Notes: generated from the letters alone by a model not told the origin. A stretch of 64,000 nucleotides of DNA from Corynebacterium sp. p3-SID1241 (GCA_025144025.1 JALXWS010000001.1:124001-188000); one strand, 5' to 3'; counted from the first letter of the stretch, positions 17,028-25,467 are shown. Translations and numbers: made by a program.

Positions 17028-19422
17028 TCAACTTCTGTCTAAAATCACCAAGCAGCAACCCAAAGTGCGCCTTATGTACGCACTAGCAGCTCTTAGTATT
17101 CTTCTCCTCGCTGCTGTGGCTACAAGCTCAATGCTTATGACGATGTCCGTCGAACAACACGTCGCATCCAATCTAGGCGATAACCAACAGAGAGCAGACG
17201 CGCCCTGTTCACTTGCTCTAGGCGACAATATCGACGATTGCCTATCCTCACCGGGAGACCCCGAACGATTCTCCCGTGAGCTTATATCGCAGGATTTCTA
17301 CACCGACGCTGATCCCAGTCACAGAATGACATACGCAGAGGGTGATTGGGCAAGCCACGGTTCCAGCTACGGCTTGACCTTGAAATCAGGTCGGTGGCCC
17401 ACTTCACCCGGGGAAATAGTTGCAACCACGCCTAGCGGCATTTCCGAGGAAACAGAGGTCAGTGCCTTTAGCAGCAACCTCAAGGTAAACGTGGTCGGCA
17501 CCGTCACAAATGAGTTTATGCCGAAGGCAAGCGCTGTTTATGCGGCCCCAGGTACCTGGGATCTCACTACTACACCTGTATCTCCATCAAGCGTTGGTGC
17601 ACGCCCAATGCTTTTGGATAACCAGTCCTCGAACCCGAGCGAGTTGGAAAGGACAATGAATCGCATTGCGCACAGTGACAATGCCGAGCTCAGTGCCAAA
17701 GAGGCAGTGAAACTGTCATACCTCTCTAAGCAATCGCTGGAAGAACAACCTCCCAAAAGCCTCCTTGATGAATACTCGTTTTTCTTCGGTGCGTTTGCGT
17801 TTGTCTTGCCGCTGTTCTTCTCCGCTTTCTTAACGACTACTCAACGCCGCGCACTCAAAACTCCAGCTGCTTCACTACATCAACTCGGAATTGCCAGAAA
17901 GAAGTTGTGGAGTATCTTTCACCTCCGTCTTCTTTTCCTAGTTCTATCCATTTCAACCTGCGCAATTATCACCGGCGCACTCATTCCCCACCTCTTTAGG
18001 GACCAACTAGCAAATCTGGGATCCGTACCCGGACGAGATGTCGCACTCCCCTGGAAGTGGTACGGATTGCTGCTCGTGTCTGCCGTACTTCCGCCAATTT
18101 TTAGCGCGCTGACAACTGCGCTACCAGTACAATTTCATAAAACTCACACTGCTGAACATGAGCTTTCCTTGAAATGGAAAAGAGCATCAGCTGGAGCGAT
18201 CCCCACTTTGTGCGGCATAACACTAGTAACCGTACTTTTCGCAGGGGTGGTCGGTCCGGAAATTTTCACAACCCTAGCCCCGATCCCCACGTTGGCGCTC
18301 GCTTTTGCGGTGGCGCTCCTTTTGACTATTTCGATTAAAAGCAATGCACCCACGTCACCGAGTCGTCTTGCTCGGCGGTTTTTGAGTTCACACCGCATTC
18401 TTCCACTTATTGGGCTGGGCTTATTATCCAGCACGGTTGGGATAGCCATTTTTAGCAGCAGTCTGGCCGCTAGCATGACCGCTTCGGAAGCTGAATCCTA
18501 TGCACCAATTGTCCCACCTGACCAGGCAATCTTAACTCTGCCAGCTGAGGCGGACTCCGTCAGGGGAACTGCACAGAATTCTTTAATAACCCAAGGTGAC
18601 CTGCCCGAGCCAATTTCCGTGCAGCAACTTTCCGCAGGACTACCGATGGACCCCAATGTCTCAGGAGCTTTTGGCGTTATATCCGTTCACGATTCCGATA
18701 GTTGGGAAAGACTTACCGACGAGAAACTTACTTCTAACGAAAGACAAACTCTTGAACGCGGCGGCGTTCTTGTACGCGACAAAAAGCTTGTCGACGCCTC
18801 CCACACACAGATCACTGATTCAAATGGCAAGTCGCACACCCTCGACGCCCAAGAAAGTTCTTTTGGGAACTACTGGGAGAAGCAAGTTGGAGGTGTTATT
18901 TTAGAAGATACTGCACAACAGCTTGAGCTTCCTACTAATTCACCCCTCTGGGTATTCGACGGTTTATCCACCCAAAAGGCAGGCCATGTGCCAAAGGTCG
19001 CAAATGAACTTGGTATACCGCCCGAAGACATCCAGCTTTCCAAAGGTTACGAAACCGAGACCCCCATATCGTTCTACATCAGCTTTACGGCTGCTCTACT
19101 TTCCGCGATTGCCATAGCCTTGGTGGTTTCCCGCGGATTGAATAGCAGTATGAAAGCGTTGCATACAGCCTTTTTCCACCTGGGGCTTAGCCGTGATTGG
19201 AGCTTCAAATCTCTTTCGTGGGCCATAAGCTTTATCTGTTTTGGCTCCCTAGTAATCGGAACCTTTAGCGGCCTCGCTCCTTTAGCAGCATTTAGCTTTT
19301 TGCTTGGCGACGGCTTTCTATTCGCAATCGATTGGACAGCAATGGGATTAACCATAATCGCAGTTCTACTTGGCACTGTCATCGGAGCACTCACTCAACA
19401 AAAACGCCTTAGCCAGCGCTAA
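17020..19422 (+). CDS. FtsX-like ABC permease with large extracellular domains
   Basis: An 800-residue membrane protein. One hydrophobic segment near residues 17-38 (LAALSILLLAAVATSSMLM) is followed by about 220 residues of extracytoplasmic sequence, a four-helix block (about 250-460), a second large extracytoplasmic segment (about 490-690) and three C-terminal helices. This two-block layout matches MacB/FtsX-type permeases and the large membrane proteins found with bacteriocin operons. The TTG at 17020 is taken as start; it overlaps the ATPase stop by eight bases and has GGAG six bases upstream. The base composition is AT-rich like its neighbours. Confidence 0.82.
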   Translation: MVSQLLSKITKQQPKVRLMYALAALSILLLAAVATSSMLMTMSVEQHVASNLGDNQQRADAPCSLALGDNIDDCLSSPGDPERFSRELISQDFYTDADPSHRMTYAEGDWASHGSSYGLTLKSGRWPTSPGEIVATTPSGISEETEVSAFSSNLKVNVVGTVTNEFMPKASAVYAAPGTWDLTTTPVSPSSVGARPMLLDNQSSNPSELERTMNRIAHSDNAELSAKEAVKLSYLSKQSLEEQPPKSLLDEYSFFFGAFAFVLPLFFSAFLTTTQRRALKTPAASLHQLGIARKKLWSIFHLRLLFLVLSISTCAIITGALIPHLFRDQLANLGSVPGRDVALPWKWYGLLLVSAVLPPIFSALTTALPVQFHKTHTAEHELSLKWKRASAGAIPTLCGITLVTVLFAGVVGPEIFTTLAPIPTLALAFAVALLLTISIKSNAPTSPSRLARRFLSSHRILPLIGLGLLSSTVGIAIFSSSLAASMTASEAESYAPIVPPDQAILTLPAEADSVRGTAQNSLITQGDLPEPISVQQLSAGLPMDPNVSGAFGVISVHDSDSWERLTDEKLTSNERQTLERGGVLVRDKKLVDASHTQITDSNGKSHTLDAQESSFGNYWEKQVGGVILEDTAQQLELPTNSPLWVFDGLSTQKAGHVPKVANELGIPPEDIQLSKGYETETPISFYISFTAALLSAIAIALVVSRGLNSSMKALHTAFFHLGLSRDWSFKSLSWAISFICFGSLVIGTFSGLAPLAAFSFLLGDGFLFAIDWTAMGLTIIAVLLGTVIGALTQQKRLSQR

Positions 19423-19437
19423 TTACCACCCTACTCA

Positions 19438-19469
19438 GCCCACGGTCACATTTACCGTTGACCGCGGGC
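19438..19469 (+). terminator. Stem-loop after the FtsX-like permease
   Basis: An 11-bp stem with one mismatch (GCCCACGGTCA at 19438-19448 with TGACCGCGGGC at 19459-19469) and a 10-base loop. The trailing sequence ACCTTTCG gives only a weak T-tract. Confidence 0.55.
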
Positions 19470-19483
19470 ACCTTTCGTTATAT

Positions 19484-19507
19484 GGTTACCCACATAGGTG
19501 GTAAACC
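19484..19507 (+). promoter_or_regulatory. Imperfect palindrome upstream of the second gntR operon
   Basis: GGTTACC at 19484-19490 and GTAAACC at 19501-19507 form an imperfect dyad around CACATAGGTG, just before the leader ORF and gntR gene. This is the position expected for a GntR operator. The half-sites differ from those at 10358-10401, so the two GntR proteins probably do not cross-regulate. Confidence 0.45.
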
Positions 19508-19529
19508 CATACACCAGAAAGGGAATCAT

Positions 19530-19559
19530 ATGCCACGAATAAGAGGGGCTGCAGTATGA
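19530..19559 (+). CDS. Nine-codon leader peptide overlapping gntR
   Basis: ATG at 19530 opens a short ORF encoding MPRIRGAAV. It is preceded by AAAGGGA at good spacing, a better ribosome site than that of gntR itself. Its TGA stop overlaps the gntR ATG by four bases (ATGA). Translational coupling, with the leader controlling gntR-ABC expression, is the simplest interpretation. A chance ORF cannot be excluded at this length. Confidence 0.4.
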   Translation: MPRIRGAAV

Positions 19560-19924
19560 GTGACACCCGGCCTATTTATCAGCAACTGGCAGGAGGAATC
19601 AGGGACATGATCATCAACGGCGAGCTGCCGGAGGGCAAACGCGCCCCCAGCACCAACGAGCTTTCCGCGTTTCACTCCGTCAACCCGACTACCTCTGCCA
19701 AAGCGCTCACCGTCCTCTTCGAGGAAGGGCTGCTGGAAAAGCGCCGCGGCTTGGGCATGTTTGTACGCGAAGGCGCGCGCGAGAAGGTTCGACATCAGCG
19801 CGAAGAATCACTCAGGGAAGACTTCATCGTTCCCCTCCTGAAAGAAGGGGCCGCATTGGGATTAAGCGCCAGCGACATCGCTGCCCTCATCGAAGCCGAA
19901 GGAGACCATCATGACGCACCTTAA
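19556..19924 (+). CDS. GntR-family (YtrA-type) regulator of the adjacent ABC transporter
   Basis: A 122-residue winged helix-turn-helix protein: RPIYQQLAGGIRDMIINGEL, RAPSTNELSAFHSVNPTTSAK, and the wing LLEKRRGLGMFV. It has a short helical C-terminus and no effector domain, as in the YtrA subfamily. It overlaps the ABC ATPase gene by 14 bases and so is the first gene of a GntR-ATPase-permease operon, a layout that in other Gram-positive bacteria responds to cell-wall-active compounds. Its own ribosome site is modest (AGAGGGG, seven bases upstream), and its start is embedded in the stop of a small leader ORF. Confidence 0.9.
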   Translation: MSDTRPIYQQLAGGIRDMIINGELPEGKRAPSTNELSAFHSVNPTTSAKALTVLFEEGLLEKRRGLGMFVREGAREKVRHQREESLREDFIVPLLKEGAALGLSASDIAALIEAEGDHHDAP

Positions 19925-20765
19925 ATTGCAAAACGTTACCTGCAAGCACCGCCTGCACGTGCCGCACCTCGATCTCAACTCCGGCATGTACGGGTTAATC
20001 GGCCCCAATGGCGCCGGCAAGACCACGCTCTTGCGCGCGGTAGCGGGGTTCCTGCCCATCAAAGGCAACATCGACGCCTCGTCGGTGGCGATCGCGCGCA
20101 CCGGCGCCGATATCTTGCTTTCCGGTTCTACTGTGGCCCAACACCTGCGGGCCGCAGAGCACGTCTGCGATAGATTCGACGTGGGGTATGCGGAGGAGCT
20201 TTTGGATAGTTTGGGCGTCGATAAGCGCAGCAAGAACCGTTCTTTAAGCACCGGCCAGCGCCAGCTAGTTGCCTGCGCCACTGCCCTGGCAGCGCGCACT
20301 CCGGTTGCCCTCCTCGATGAGCCTTTCAATGGCCTGGACGCACCGACGCGCACGCGCCTGCGTGAGCTCATCATCGCCCATGCCGCGGCCACCCCGGATT
20401 GGCTGCTCGTACTTTCTTCCCACCGAGCGGAAGACCTCGTAGGTTTAGTGGACCAGGTCATTACCGTGCACAATGGCACAGTCAATAAGCCCACAGATCT
20501 TGAATCCCAACGGCCGCACTACCCCGTGCTCACAGGCAGCACCAAAGACGTCGAGCAAGCCCTCGCGCTTGCCGACGCCCTCCCCCTCCACCATTCCTCC
20601 CTTGGCTCCACCTCCAAGGTGCACGCCTGGTGCCCGGCCCCGTTCCCGGCCGATACCGCAGCCGCTGCCCACGTCACCGTCTCCTACCTCGACGACGGCC
20701 AACTCATTGATTCCCTTGTTTCCCAAGCTCATGAATCCGCCCGCACCCCACAAGAGGAGTCCTAA
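19911..20765 (+). CDS. ABC transporter ATP-binding protein (YtrB-like)
   Basis: A 284-residue ATPase. Walker A is GPNGAGKT (about residues 32-39), the signature is RSLSTGQRQLVACATAL, Walker B is ALLDEPFNGLD and the switch His is in VLSSHRAED. The C-terminal 90 residues are an extra domain rich in Ala, Pro and His, such as is found in exporter ATPases of drug-resistance type. It overlaps gntR at its start and is separated by a single base from the permease gene. The transported compound is unknown; efflux or antibiotic sensing is suggested by the GntR-ABC arrangement. Confidence 0.9.
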   Translation: MTHLKLQNVTCKHRLHVPHLDLNSGMYGLIGPNGAGKTTLLRAVAGFLPIKGNIDASSVAIARTGADILLSGSTVAQHLRAAEHVCDRFDVGYAEELLDSLGVDKRSKNRSLSTGQRQLVACATALAARTPVALLDEPFNGLDAPTRTRLRELIIAHAAATPDWLLVLSSHRAEDLVGLVDQVITVHNGTVNKPTDLESQRPHYPVLTGSTKDVEQALALADALPLHHSSLGSTSKVHAWCPAPFPADTAAAAHVTVSYLDDGQLIDSLVSQAHESARTPQEES

Positions 20766-20766
20766 A

Positions 20767-21450
20767 ATGTCCCTGCTGAAGACCTTTAATCTCAACGCCA
20801 CCAAGGCGCTCATCGTCATAAGCATCATCGTCGTGTTGCTGTGGGTTCTCCCGTATGCCTTCCCCCGTGATCCTTCTACCCTCGGTGCCAATCCGACCGG
20901 CTGGGGAGTATTCGCAGTCTTTATGTGGGGACTCTACTGCGCCTTCGCTGCAACCGAATACCGTTCTTTGTGCGGCCTAGGGATGCAACCCCGGCAGTGG
21001 CTTACCAGCATGCACGCGACTCTGTGGCTAGCCGCGCTCATTTTTGGTGCCGTCGCTTGGACCGCTTACTACATCGCACTGCAATCCGGTGCGTACGCGA
21101 ATTCTTCATGGGCAATCACCCCAGGCACAGTCGAAGCCAGCCTTCCATTCTGCTATGCGGCAACCTTCGGTAGCTTCGCCGGTGGCCACCTCATTACCGG
21201 ATACGTCGGCGCACTCATCGGTGTGGTGGTCAGTAGCGCAAACCAAAGCTCTCTGTTTGTTCGACTCCTACTTATCGCCGGCATCATCATTGGCCTACTC
21301 CTAGCGGATGGCATTCTCATCACGCTCGTGGAATCATTTGGAGCTGCAGAAATCGATGCACCCTGGCCTGGCCTATTTTTCTTCACGGGCTTAAGCATCA
21401 TCATTTGCTCGGCTAGCATCCACTTCATAGCGCGACGCATCCAGCCTTAG
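20767..21450 (+). CDS. ABC transporter membrane subunit
   Basis: A 227-residue protein with six predicted membrane spans, for instance ALIVISIIVVLLWVLPYAF and LLLIAGIIIGLLLADGILI. It has no signal peptide. The ATG at 20767 lies one base after the ATPase stop codon and has AGGAG (20755-20759) as its ribosome site. A much longer open frame starts 294 bases upstream, but that part is a Pro/Ser-rich out-of-frame shadow of the ATPase gene. It completes the GntR-ATPase-permease operon. A hairpin follows at 21454-21476. Confidence 0.82.
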   Translation: MSLLKTFNLNATKALIVISIIVVLLWVLPYAFPRDPSTLGANPTGWGVFAVFMWGLYCAFAATEYRSLCGLGMQPRQWLTSMHATLWLAALIFGAVAWTAYYIALQSGAYANSSWAITPGTVEASLPFCYAATFGSFAGGHLITGYVGALIGVVVSSANQSSLFVRLLLIAGIIIGLLLADGILITLVESFGAAEIDAPWPGLFFFTGLSIIICSASIHFIARRIQP

Positions 21451-21453
21451 AGC

Positions 21454-21476
21454 AAAACTCGGCCGGTGCGAGTTTT
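21454..21476. terminator. Bidirectional terminator
   Basis: An 8-bp stem (AAAACTCG at 21454-21461 with CGAGTTTT at 21469-21476) and the loop GCCGGTG. It lies between convergent genes and has A- and T-runs built into the stem. Confidence 0.7.
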
Positions 21477-21516
21477 ACTACCTCGCACTTCTATCAAACG
21501 CGATGCCTAAGAAGAT

Positions 21517-22038
21517 TCATCCGCGATTGAGTAATTCGATGAAATCTGAGTTCAGCCAAAAGTCGTCACTTCCAAGTCTGCCTTGGCTGTACTCACGTAG
21601 GTCTTCCAAGGTGTGCAGGTAAATCTCATGTTCTTCGTGCGTCGGCCAGGTGATTTTATCGGGAGTCGTGAAATCAATTTGTCCGATTGGGTAATCCCCG
21701 GCCAGCTGGTCTCCCCAAAGATGCGAAGCGACTGCGTTATACAGGACAAACTCACTCAAGTTTTCGCCGTATCGCATACCAGCCCCCACTACTTCATACC
21801 CAGCAAAAGCCAACCCAGCCTCGAAATCAACCTCAACGGCTATGACAATATCGATGGCTAGTTCATGGCGAGCAATAGCAACAACCGTGAATTTGGGTTC
21901 TTTCCAGGTTCCTTCGTGAAAGTAACGGTTGTCCGAAGCAGTGAAACTATCAAGACGCGGAGTCAAATATTCTTCGATCTTTGAAAGATCTAGCTCTGCA
22001 ATACCGATGCCCTCGGACGCGCTAGGCTTGCCTGTCAT
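21517..22038 (-). CDS. Hypothetical protein
   Basis: A 173-residue acidic, soluble protein that I cannot assign. It has no signal peptide or membrane segment. Alternating beta-rich segments (KFTVVAIARHELAIDIVIAVEVDFEAGLAFAG-type) suggest an alpha/beta fold. The base composition is AT-richer than the neighbouring lpdA gene, in line with the accessory island that ends here. Size, acidity and position beside ABC genes are compatible with an immunity-type protein, but nothing in the sequence proves that. The 225 bases upstream (22039-22263) contain no gene I can support. Confidence 0.6.
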   Translation of the reverse strand: MTGKPSASEGIGIAELDLSKIEEYLTPRLDSFTASDNRYFHEGTWKEPKFTVVAIARHELAIDIVIAVEVDFEAGLAFAGYEVVGAGMRYGENLSEFVLYNAVASHLWGDQLAGDYPIGQIDFTTPDKITWPTHEEHEIYLHTLEDLREYSQGRLGSDDFWLNSDFIELLNRG

Positions 22039-22263
22039 GACCTAACCATAACACCTCGCTATTGCCAACAGAACGCGTTACAGCAACACAACTGGGATGA
22101 ATGTCCGCATCGAGCTTGCTGCGGCACAAAACCTTTCGGCGAAGCGCAATGGGCAGTCAGTGCCAATAATAAAACCTCCTTAGCCCAAGAATGCCTCAAG
22201 GTTCTCAGAGCTAGGGAGGTTAATGTCATTTGGGAAAGGCGTCCTCAAAACGCGACGGAAGCT

Positions 22264-23691
22264 TTACTCCAGATCGTCGTGGGCAACGAGGCGTCGGGCG
22301 GCCTCGGTAATGGTGCCGGACAGGGACGGGTACACGGCGAAGGAATCGGCCAGCTGATTTACGGTGAGCTGGTTGGTTACGGCCATGGCGATGGGCAGGA
22401 TGAGCTCGGAGGCGGTCGGCGCGACGATGACGCCGCCGATAACGCGGCCGGAGGTGGCACGGCAAAAGAGCTTGACAAAGCCGTGCTGTAGGGACCGCAT
22501 CTTGGCGCGTGGGTTGGTCTTTAGCGGCATGGTGATGGTGCGGGCGGCGACCTCACCGGCCTCGATTTCCGCCTGCGTGAAGCCAACGGCTGCGATTTCC
22601 GGGCGGGTAAAGACGGCGTTGGCTACGGTCTTCAGGCGCAGAGGGGACACACCCTCACCCAGTGCGTGGTACATAGCCACCCGGCCCTGCATTGCGGCGA
22701 CGGAAGCCAGCGGGAAAAGGTCAGAGCAGTCGCCAGCGGCGTAGATGCCGGCGATATTGGTGCGGGAGACGCGGTCAACCTGAATGTGGCCAGACTTGGC
22801 GGTTTCTACGCCCACGTTCTCCAGCTTGAGGTCTTGGGTATTCGGGATGGAGCCGATGGACATGATGACGTGAGAGCCGGTGATTTCGCGGCCATCCTGC
22901 GTCGTAACCAAGACGTTGCCGTCCTCGGTGCGGTTGACGGTTTCCACACGGCAGTTCTTTTCCAGCTCAACGCCGCGCTCACCTAGGACGGTCTCAAGGA
23001 CGTCAGCAGCGTCGGCGTCGTCATGCGGCAAAATGCGGTCACGGGAGGCAACCATGGTGACCTTGACGCCCAGCTCTGCAAAGGCGGAGACGAACTCGGC
23101 GCCGGTCACGCCGGAACCGACGACGATGAGGTGCTCCGGCAGCTCGGTGAGGTTGTAGACCTGCTGCCAGGTAAGGATGCGCTCGCCATCCGGCTGAGCG
23201 CCGGGGAGAATACGAGGGGTGGCGCCGGTGGCTACCAAGACAAGATCTGCGTTAATGGTTTCCTCGTGGCCGTCCTCGTTGAATACGGCGGTGACCTTGT
23301 GGCCGCCGAAGGCATCGGCTTCCTGGTCCTCTGGGAAATAGCCGCGGCCATCGATAACGCGTGCGCCCAGGGATTCCACGGTGGCGCGGATATCGGAGGA
23401 CTGCTTGCTTGCCAGATCCTGCACGCGCTTATTCAGTGCGGTCAAGGAAAGATGGGCCTGGCCAATGCCCTGGTTAAGTTCCATATCCTCGGCACGGCGC
23501 AGGTCGGTTTTAATATTGGCACCAGCGATGAAGGACTTGGAAGGAACACAGTCCAAGATAACGCTGTTGCCGCCCATGCCCTGGTCTTCAATAATGGTGA
23601 TTTCTGCACCATATTTAGCACCTGCCAACGCTGCCTCATAGCCGGCCGGGCCGCCGCCGATGATGACGATTCGCTTGGTCTGGTTCAACAC
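22264..23691 (-). CDS. lpdA: NAD(P)H-quinone dehydrogenase, LpdA-type flavoprotein
   Basis: A 475-residue FAD/NAD(P)-binding flavoprotein of the disulfide-reductase family. It has the N-terminal FAD motif VIIGGGPAGYEAALAG, the second dinucleotide motif VVGSGVTGAEFVSAFAELG, the third FAD motif GIYAAGDCSD and the C-terminal dimer domain. The redox loop reads GGNSVILDCVPSK: only the second of the two active-site Cys is present, as in mycobacterial LpdA (Rv3303c), which reduces quinones rather than lipoamide. The GTG at 23691 is chosen over the ATG six bases upstream because AAGGAG is only one base from that ATG but seven from the GTG. Confidence 0.88.
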   Translation of the reverse strand: MLNQTKRIVIIGGGPAGYEAALAGAKYGAEITIIEDQGMGGNSVILDCVPSKSFIAGANIKTDLRRAEDMELNQGIGQAHLSLTALNKRVQDLASKQSSDIRATVESLGARVIDGRGYFPEDQEADAFGGHKVTAVFNEDGHEETINADLVLVATGATPRILPGAQPDGERILTWQQVYNLTELPEHLIVVGSGVTGAEFVSAFAELGVKVTMVASRDRILPHDDADAADVLETVLGERGVELEKNCRVETVNRTEDGNVLVTTQDGREITGSHVIMSIGSIPNTQDLKLENVGVETAKSGHIQVDRVSRTNIAGIYAAGDCSDLFPLASVAAMQGRVAMYHALGEGVSPLRLKTVANAVFTRPEIAAVGFTQAEIEAGEVAARTITMPLKTNPRAKMRSLQHGFVKLFCRATSGRVIGGVIVAPTASELILPIAMAVTNQLTVNQLADSFAVYPSLSGTITEAARRLVAHDDLE

Positions 23692-23761
23692 GCACATGCT
23701 CCTTTATCGGCTCCACTTTAAAAGTCGCTTACGAGTCTAACGTGTAGGACCTTAAAGCGCG

Positions 23762-24952
23762 TTAGTCTGTCTCCGCATTCTCGCCTATGAACTGCTCAAC
23801 CACGGCGCCAAAGAGTTTGATGCCCACGCCGATGGCCCGCTCGTCCACGATGAGGTCGCCCATGTGCAGGTCATGTTGCTCGCCCTCACCGGACCAACAG
23901 CCAAGCCGCGCCATGGAACCGGGGACCTTTTCTAGGTACCAAGAGAAGTCCTCGCCGCCGGAGGATTGCGGGGCTTGCACAACGGCCTGCGGATCGATGG
24001 ATTGGGCAGCGGATGCGAGTAGGGCGGTTGCGACGTCATCGTTAAGCACCGGTGGTACGCCGCGGTTATAGGTCAACTCGTGTTCTACGCCTACCGGCGC
24101 GAGGATCTGCTCCACCAACTCCGTAAAGAGGTTTTGCATATTGCGCCAGATGCCAATATCGGCCGTGCGCATGGTACCGGTCAAGCTGCCGGTCTCCGGA
24201 ATGGCATTGGGCGCGTAACCCGAATTCACCTGGCCAAAGACCAAAACGGTGCCGGTGCGCGGATCAACCCGGCGCGACAGCAGCGCGGGCAGTTCGGTGA
24301 TGACCTTGCCCAAGGCATAGATGACGTCAGCGGAAAGGTGCGGACGGGAGGTATGCCCGCCTGGGCCTTTGATATTGAGCTCCACTACATCGGTAGCGGA
24401 AGTAATCGCCCCGGCTCGGATACCTATGCGGCCCACGCGCAACTTGGGCTCGGCATGGATGGCAAAAATGGAATGCACGCCCTCCAGCGCGCCCCATTCA
24501 ATAACATCGGTTGCGCCGCCGACCCATACCTCTTCGGCCGGCTGGAAAATGACGCGAATTCCCAGCGGAAGATCGTGGACGCGCTGGAAATCCGCCAATG
24601 CGCAAGCCAGACCGAGTGCCACGGTAGTGTGTACGTCGTGGCCGCAAGCATGCATCTTGCCGGGAACTTCGGAGGTATATTCCAGGCCGGTGACCTCGGT
24701 GACTGGCAGGGCATCGATATCGGCACGGAAGGCCAGCCGGCCTAGCTCCGCATCGGGGCCGATGTCTACCATAAGCCCAGTCTGTGGGAAGCGCTGTGAC
24801 TCCAAGCCATAGTCTTTCAGGATGGAGGCGAGGAAGTTGGTGGTTTCTACCTCTTGATTCGCGGTTTCCGGATGGCGGTGAATATGGCGCCGCCACGCAA
24901 TGACCTCCGCACGGTGGGCATTGAACCACTCGTTGATGAATTCCGAGATCAT
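23762..24952 (-). CDS. M20-family amidohydrolase
   Basis: A 396-residue M20/peptidase-D-type metallohydrolase. Metal-binding motifs are MHACGHDVHTT and FQPAEEVWVGG; the dimerisation (lid) domain follows around residues 180-290 with GGHTSRPH, and GGEDFSWYLEKVPGSM closes the active site. Relatives hydrolyse N-acyl or N-acetyl amino acids and similar amides. The start at 24952 (MISEF) is preferred over the ATG six bases earlier, because AAGG is seven bases from it and only one from the earlier ATG. It is transcribed in the same direction as lpdA. The exact substrate cannot be read from sequence. Confidence 0.9.
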   Translation of the reverse strand: MISEFINEWFNAHRAEVIAWRRHIHRHPETANQEVETTNFLASILKDYGLESQRFPQTGLMVDIGPDAELGRLAFRADIDALPVTEVTGLEYTSEVPGKMHACGHDVHTTVALGLACALADFQRVHDLPLGIRVIFQPAEEVWVGGATDVIEWGALEGVHSIFAIHAEPKLRVGRIGIRAGAITSATDVVELNIKGPGGHTSRPHLSADVIYALGKVITELPALLSRRVDPRTGTVLVFGQVNSGYAPNAIPETGSLTGTMRTADIGIWRNMQNLFTELVEQILAPVGVEHELTYNRGVPPVLNDDVATALLASAAQSIDPQAVVQAPQSSGGEDFSWYLEKVPGSMARLGCWSGEGEQHDLHMGDLIVDERAIGVGIKLFGAVVEQFIGENAETD

Positions 24953-25045
24953 CCGCATGCCTTCCCTGTTGTTGAAATACGTCTGGGTGAAAAGTCTACA
25001 ACTAGACCATGCGGTTCAGTAACTCAGGTGGTGATGCGGGGTGCT

Positions 25046-25420
25046 CTAGCTCAAGGCGCCGTTCCACGTGGCGGCAAACCGACGCCGGTCCACATAGCCT
25101 TGTGGGAAGGGCGCGACGTCCTCGGCGACGACCACCGCGGAATCGGTCAAATGCCCTTCCACCACGTCCCCGCCGGCCGGCAGCAGCACCGCCGGCGGGA
25201 TTTCTAGGGCCAAGGCCAGCTTATATACCGTAGACAGCTGCGGATCGGCCATGGCGTGCACACCATTTTCATTGCGCTCCAAATTGGAAATTTGGCTGCG
25301 GGAAACCCCCGAAATCTCCGCGAGCGCCTGTTGCGAAATCCCCCTACGTTTCCGCACGCGCCGCAATTGTTGTGAAAATCCATGGCCGTAGCTCGACCAC
25401 ATTAGATGAATGAAACTCAT
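25046..25420 (-). CDS. XRE-family transcriptional regulator
   Basis: A 124-residue protein with an N-terminal Cro/C1-type helix-turn-helix (LRRVRKRRGISQQALAEISGVSR-like, then SQISNLERNENG). It continues as LSTVYKLALALEIPPAVLLP and a C-terminal extension of about 45 residues with PFPQGYVDRRRFAAT. No sensor domain is recognised. It starts 48 bases after upp on the same strand. Its ribosome site GGGGGAG lies inside the 3' arm of a hairpin (25426-25458), so translation may be limited by RNA structure. The regulon is unknown. Confidence 0.85.
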   Translation of the reverse strand: MSFIHLMWSSYGHGFSQQLRRVRKRRGISQQALAEISGVSRSQISNLERNENGVHAMADPQLSTVYKLALALEIPPAVLLPAGGDVVEGHLTDSAVVVAEDVAPFPQGYVDRRRFAATWNGALS

Positions 25421-25425
25421 ATTCT

Positions 25426-25458
25426 CCCCCTGGAAAGTGCGGTCGCCTTTCCAAGGGG
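25426..25458 (-). promoter_or_regulatory. Hairpin that covers the XRE ribosome site
   Basis: On the minus strand CCCCTTGGAAAG (25458-25447) pairs with CTTTCCAGGGGG (25437-25426) with one mismatch, around a nine-base loop. The 3' arm contains GGGGG of the Shine-Dalgarno sequence six bases before the XRE ATG. It may terminate upp or hide the ribosome site. Confidence 0.55.
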
Positions 25459-25467
25459 AAGACTACC

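Noticed and set aside
20473..20766. N-terminal extension of the ABC permease
   Set aside because: It is an out-of-frame reading of the ATPase gene, rich in Pro and Ser. AGGAG and the ATG at 20767 give a normal membrane protein.
22039..22263. Possible small gene or degenerate regulator in the gap before lpdA
   Set aside because: The only plus-strand frame (from the ATG near 22096) is under 30 codons, lacks a ribosome site and shows no motif.
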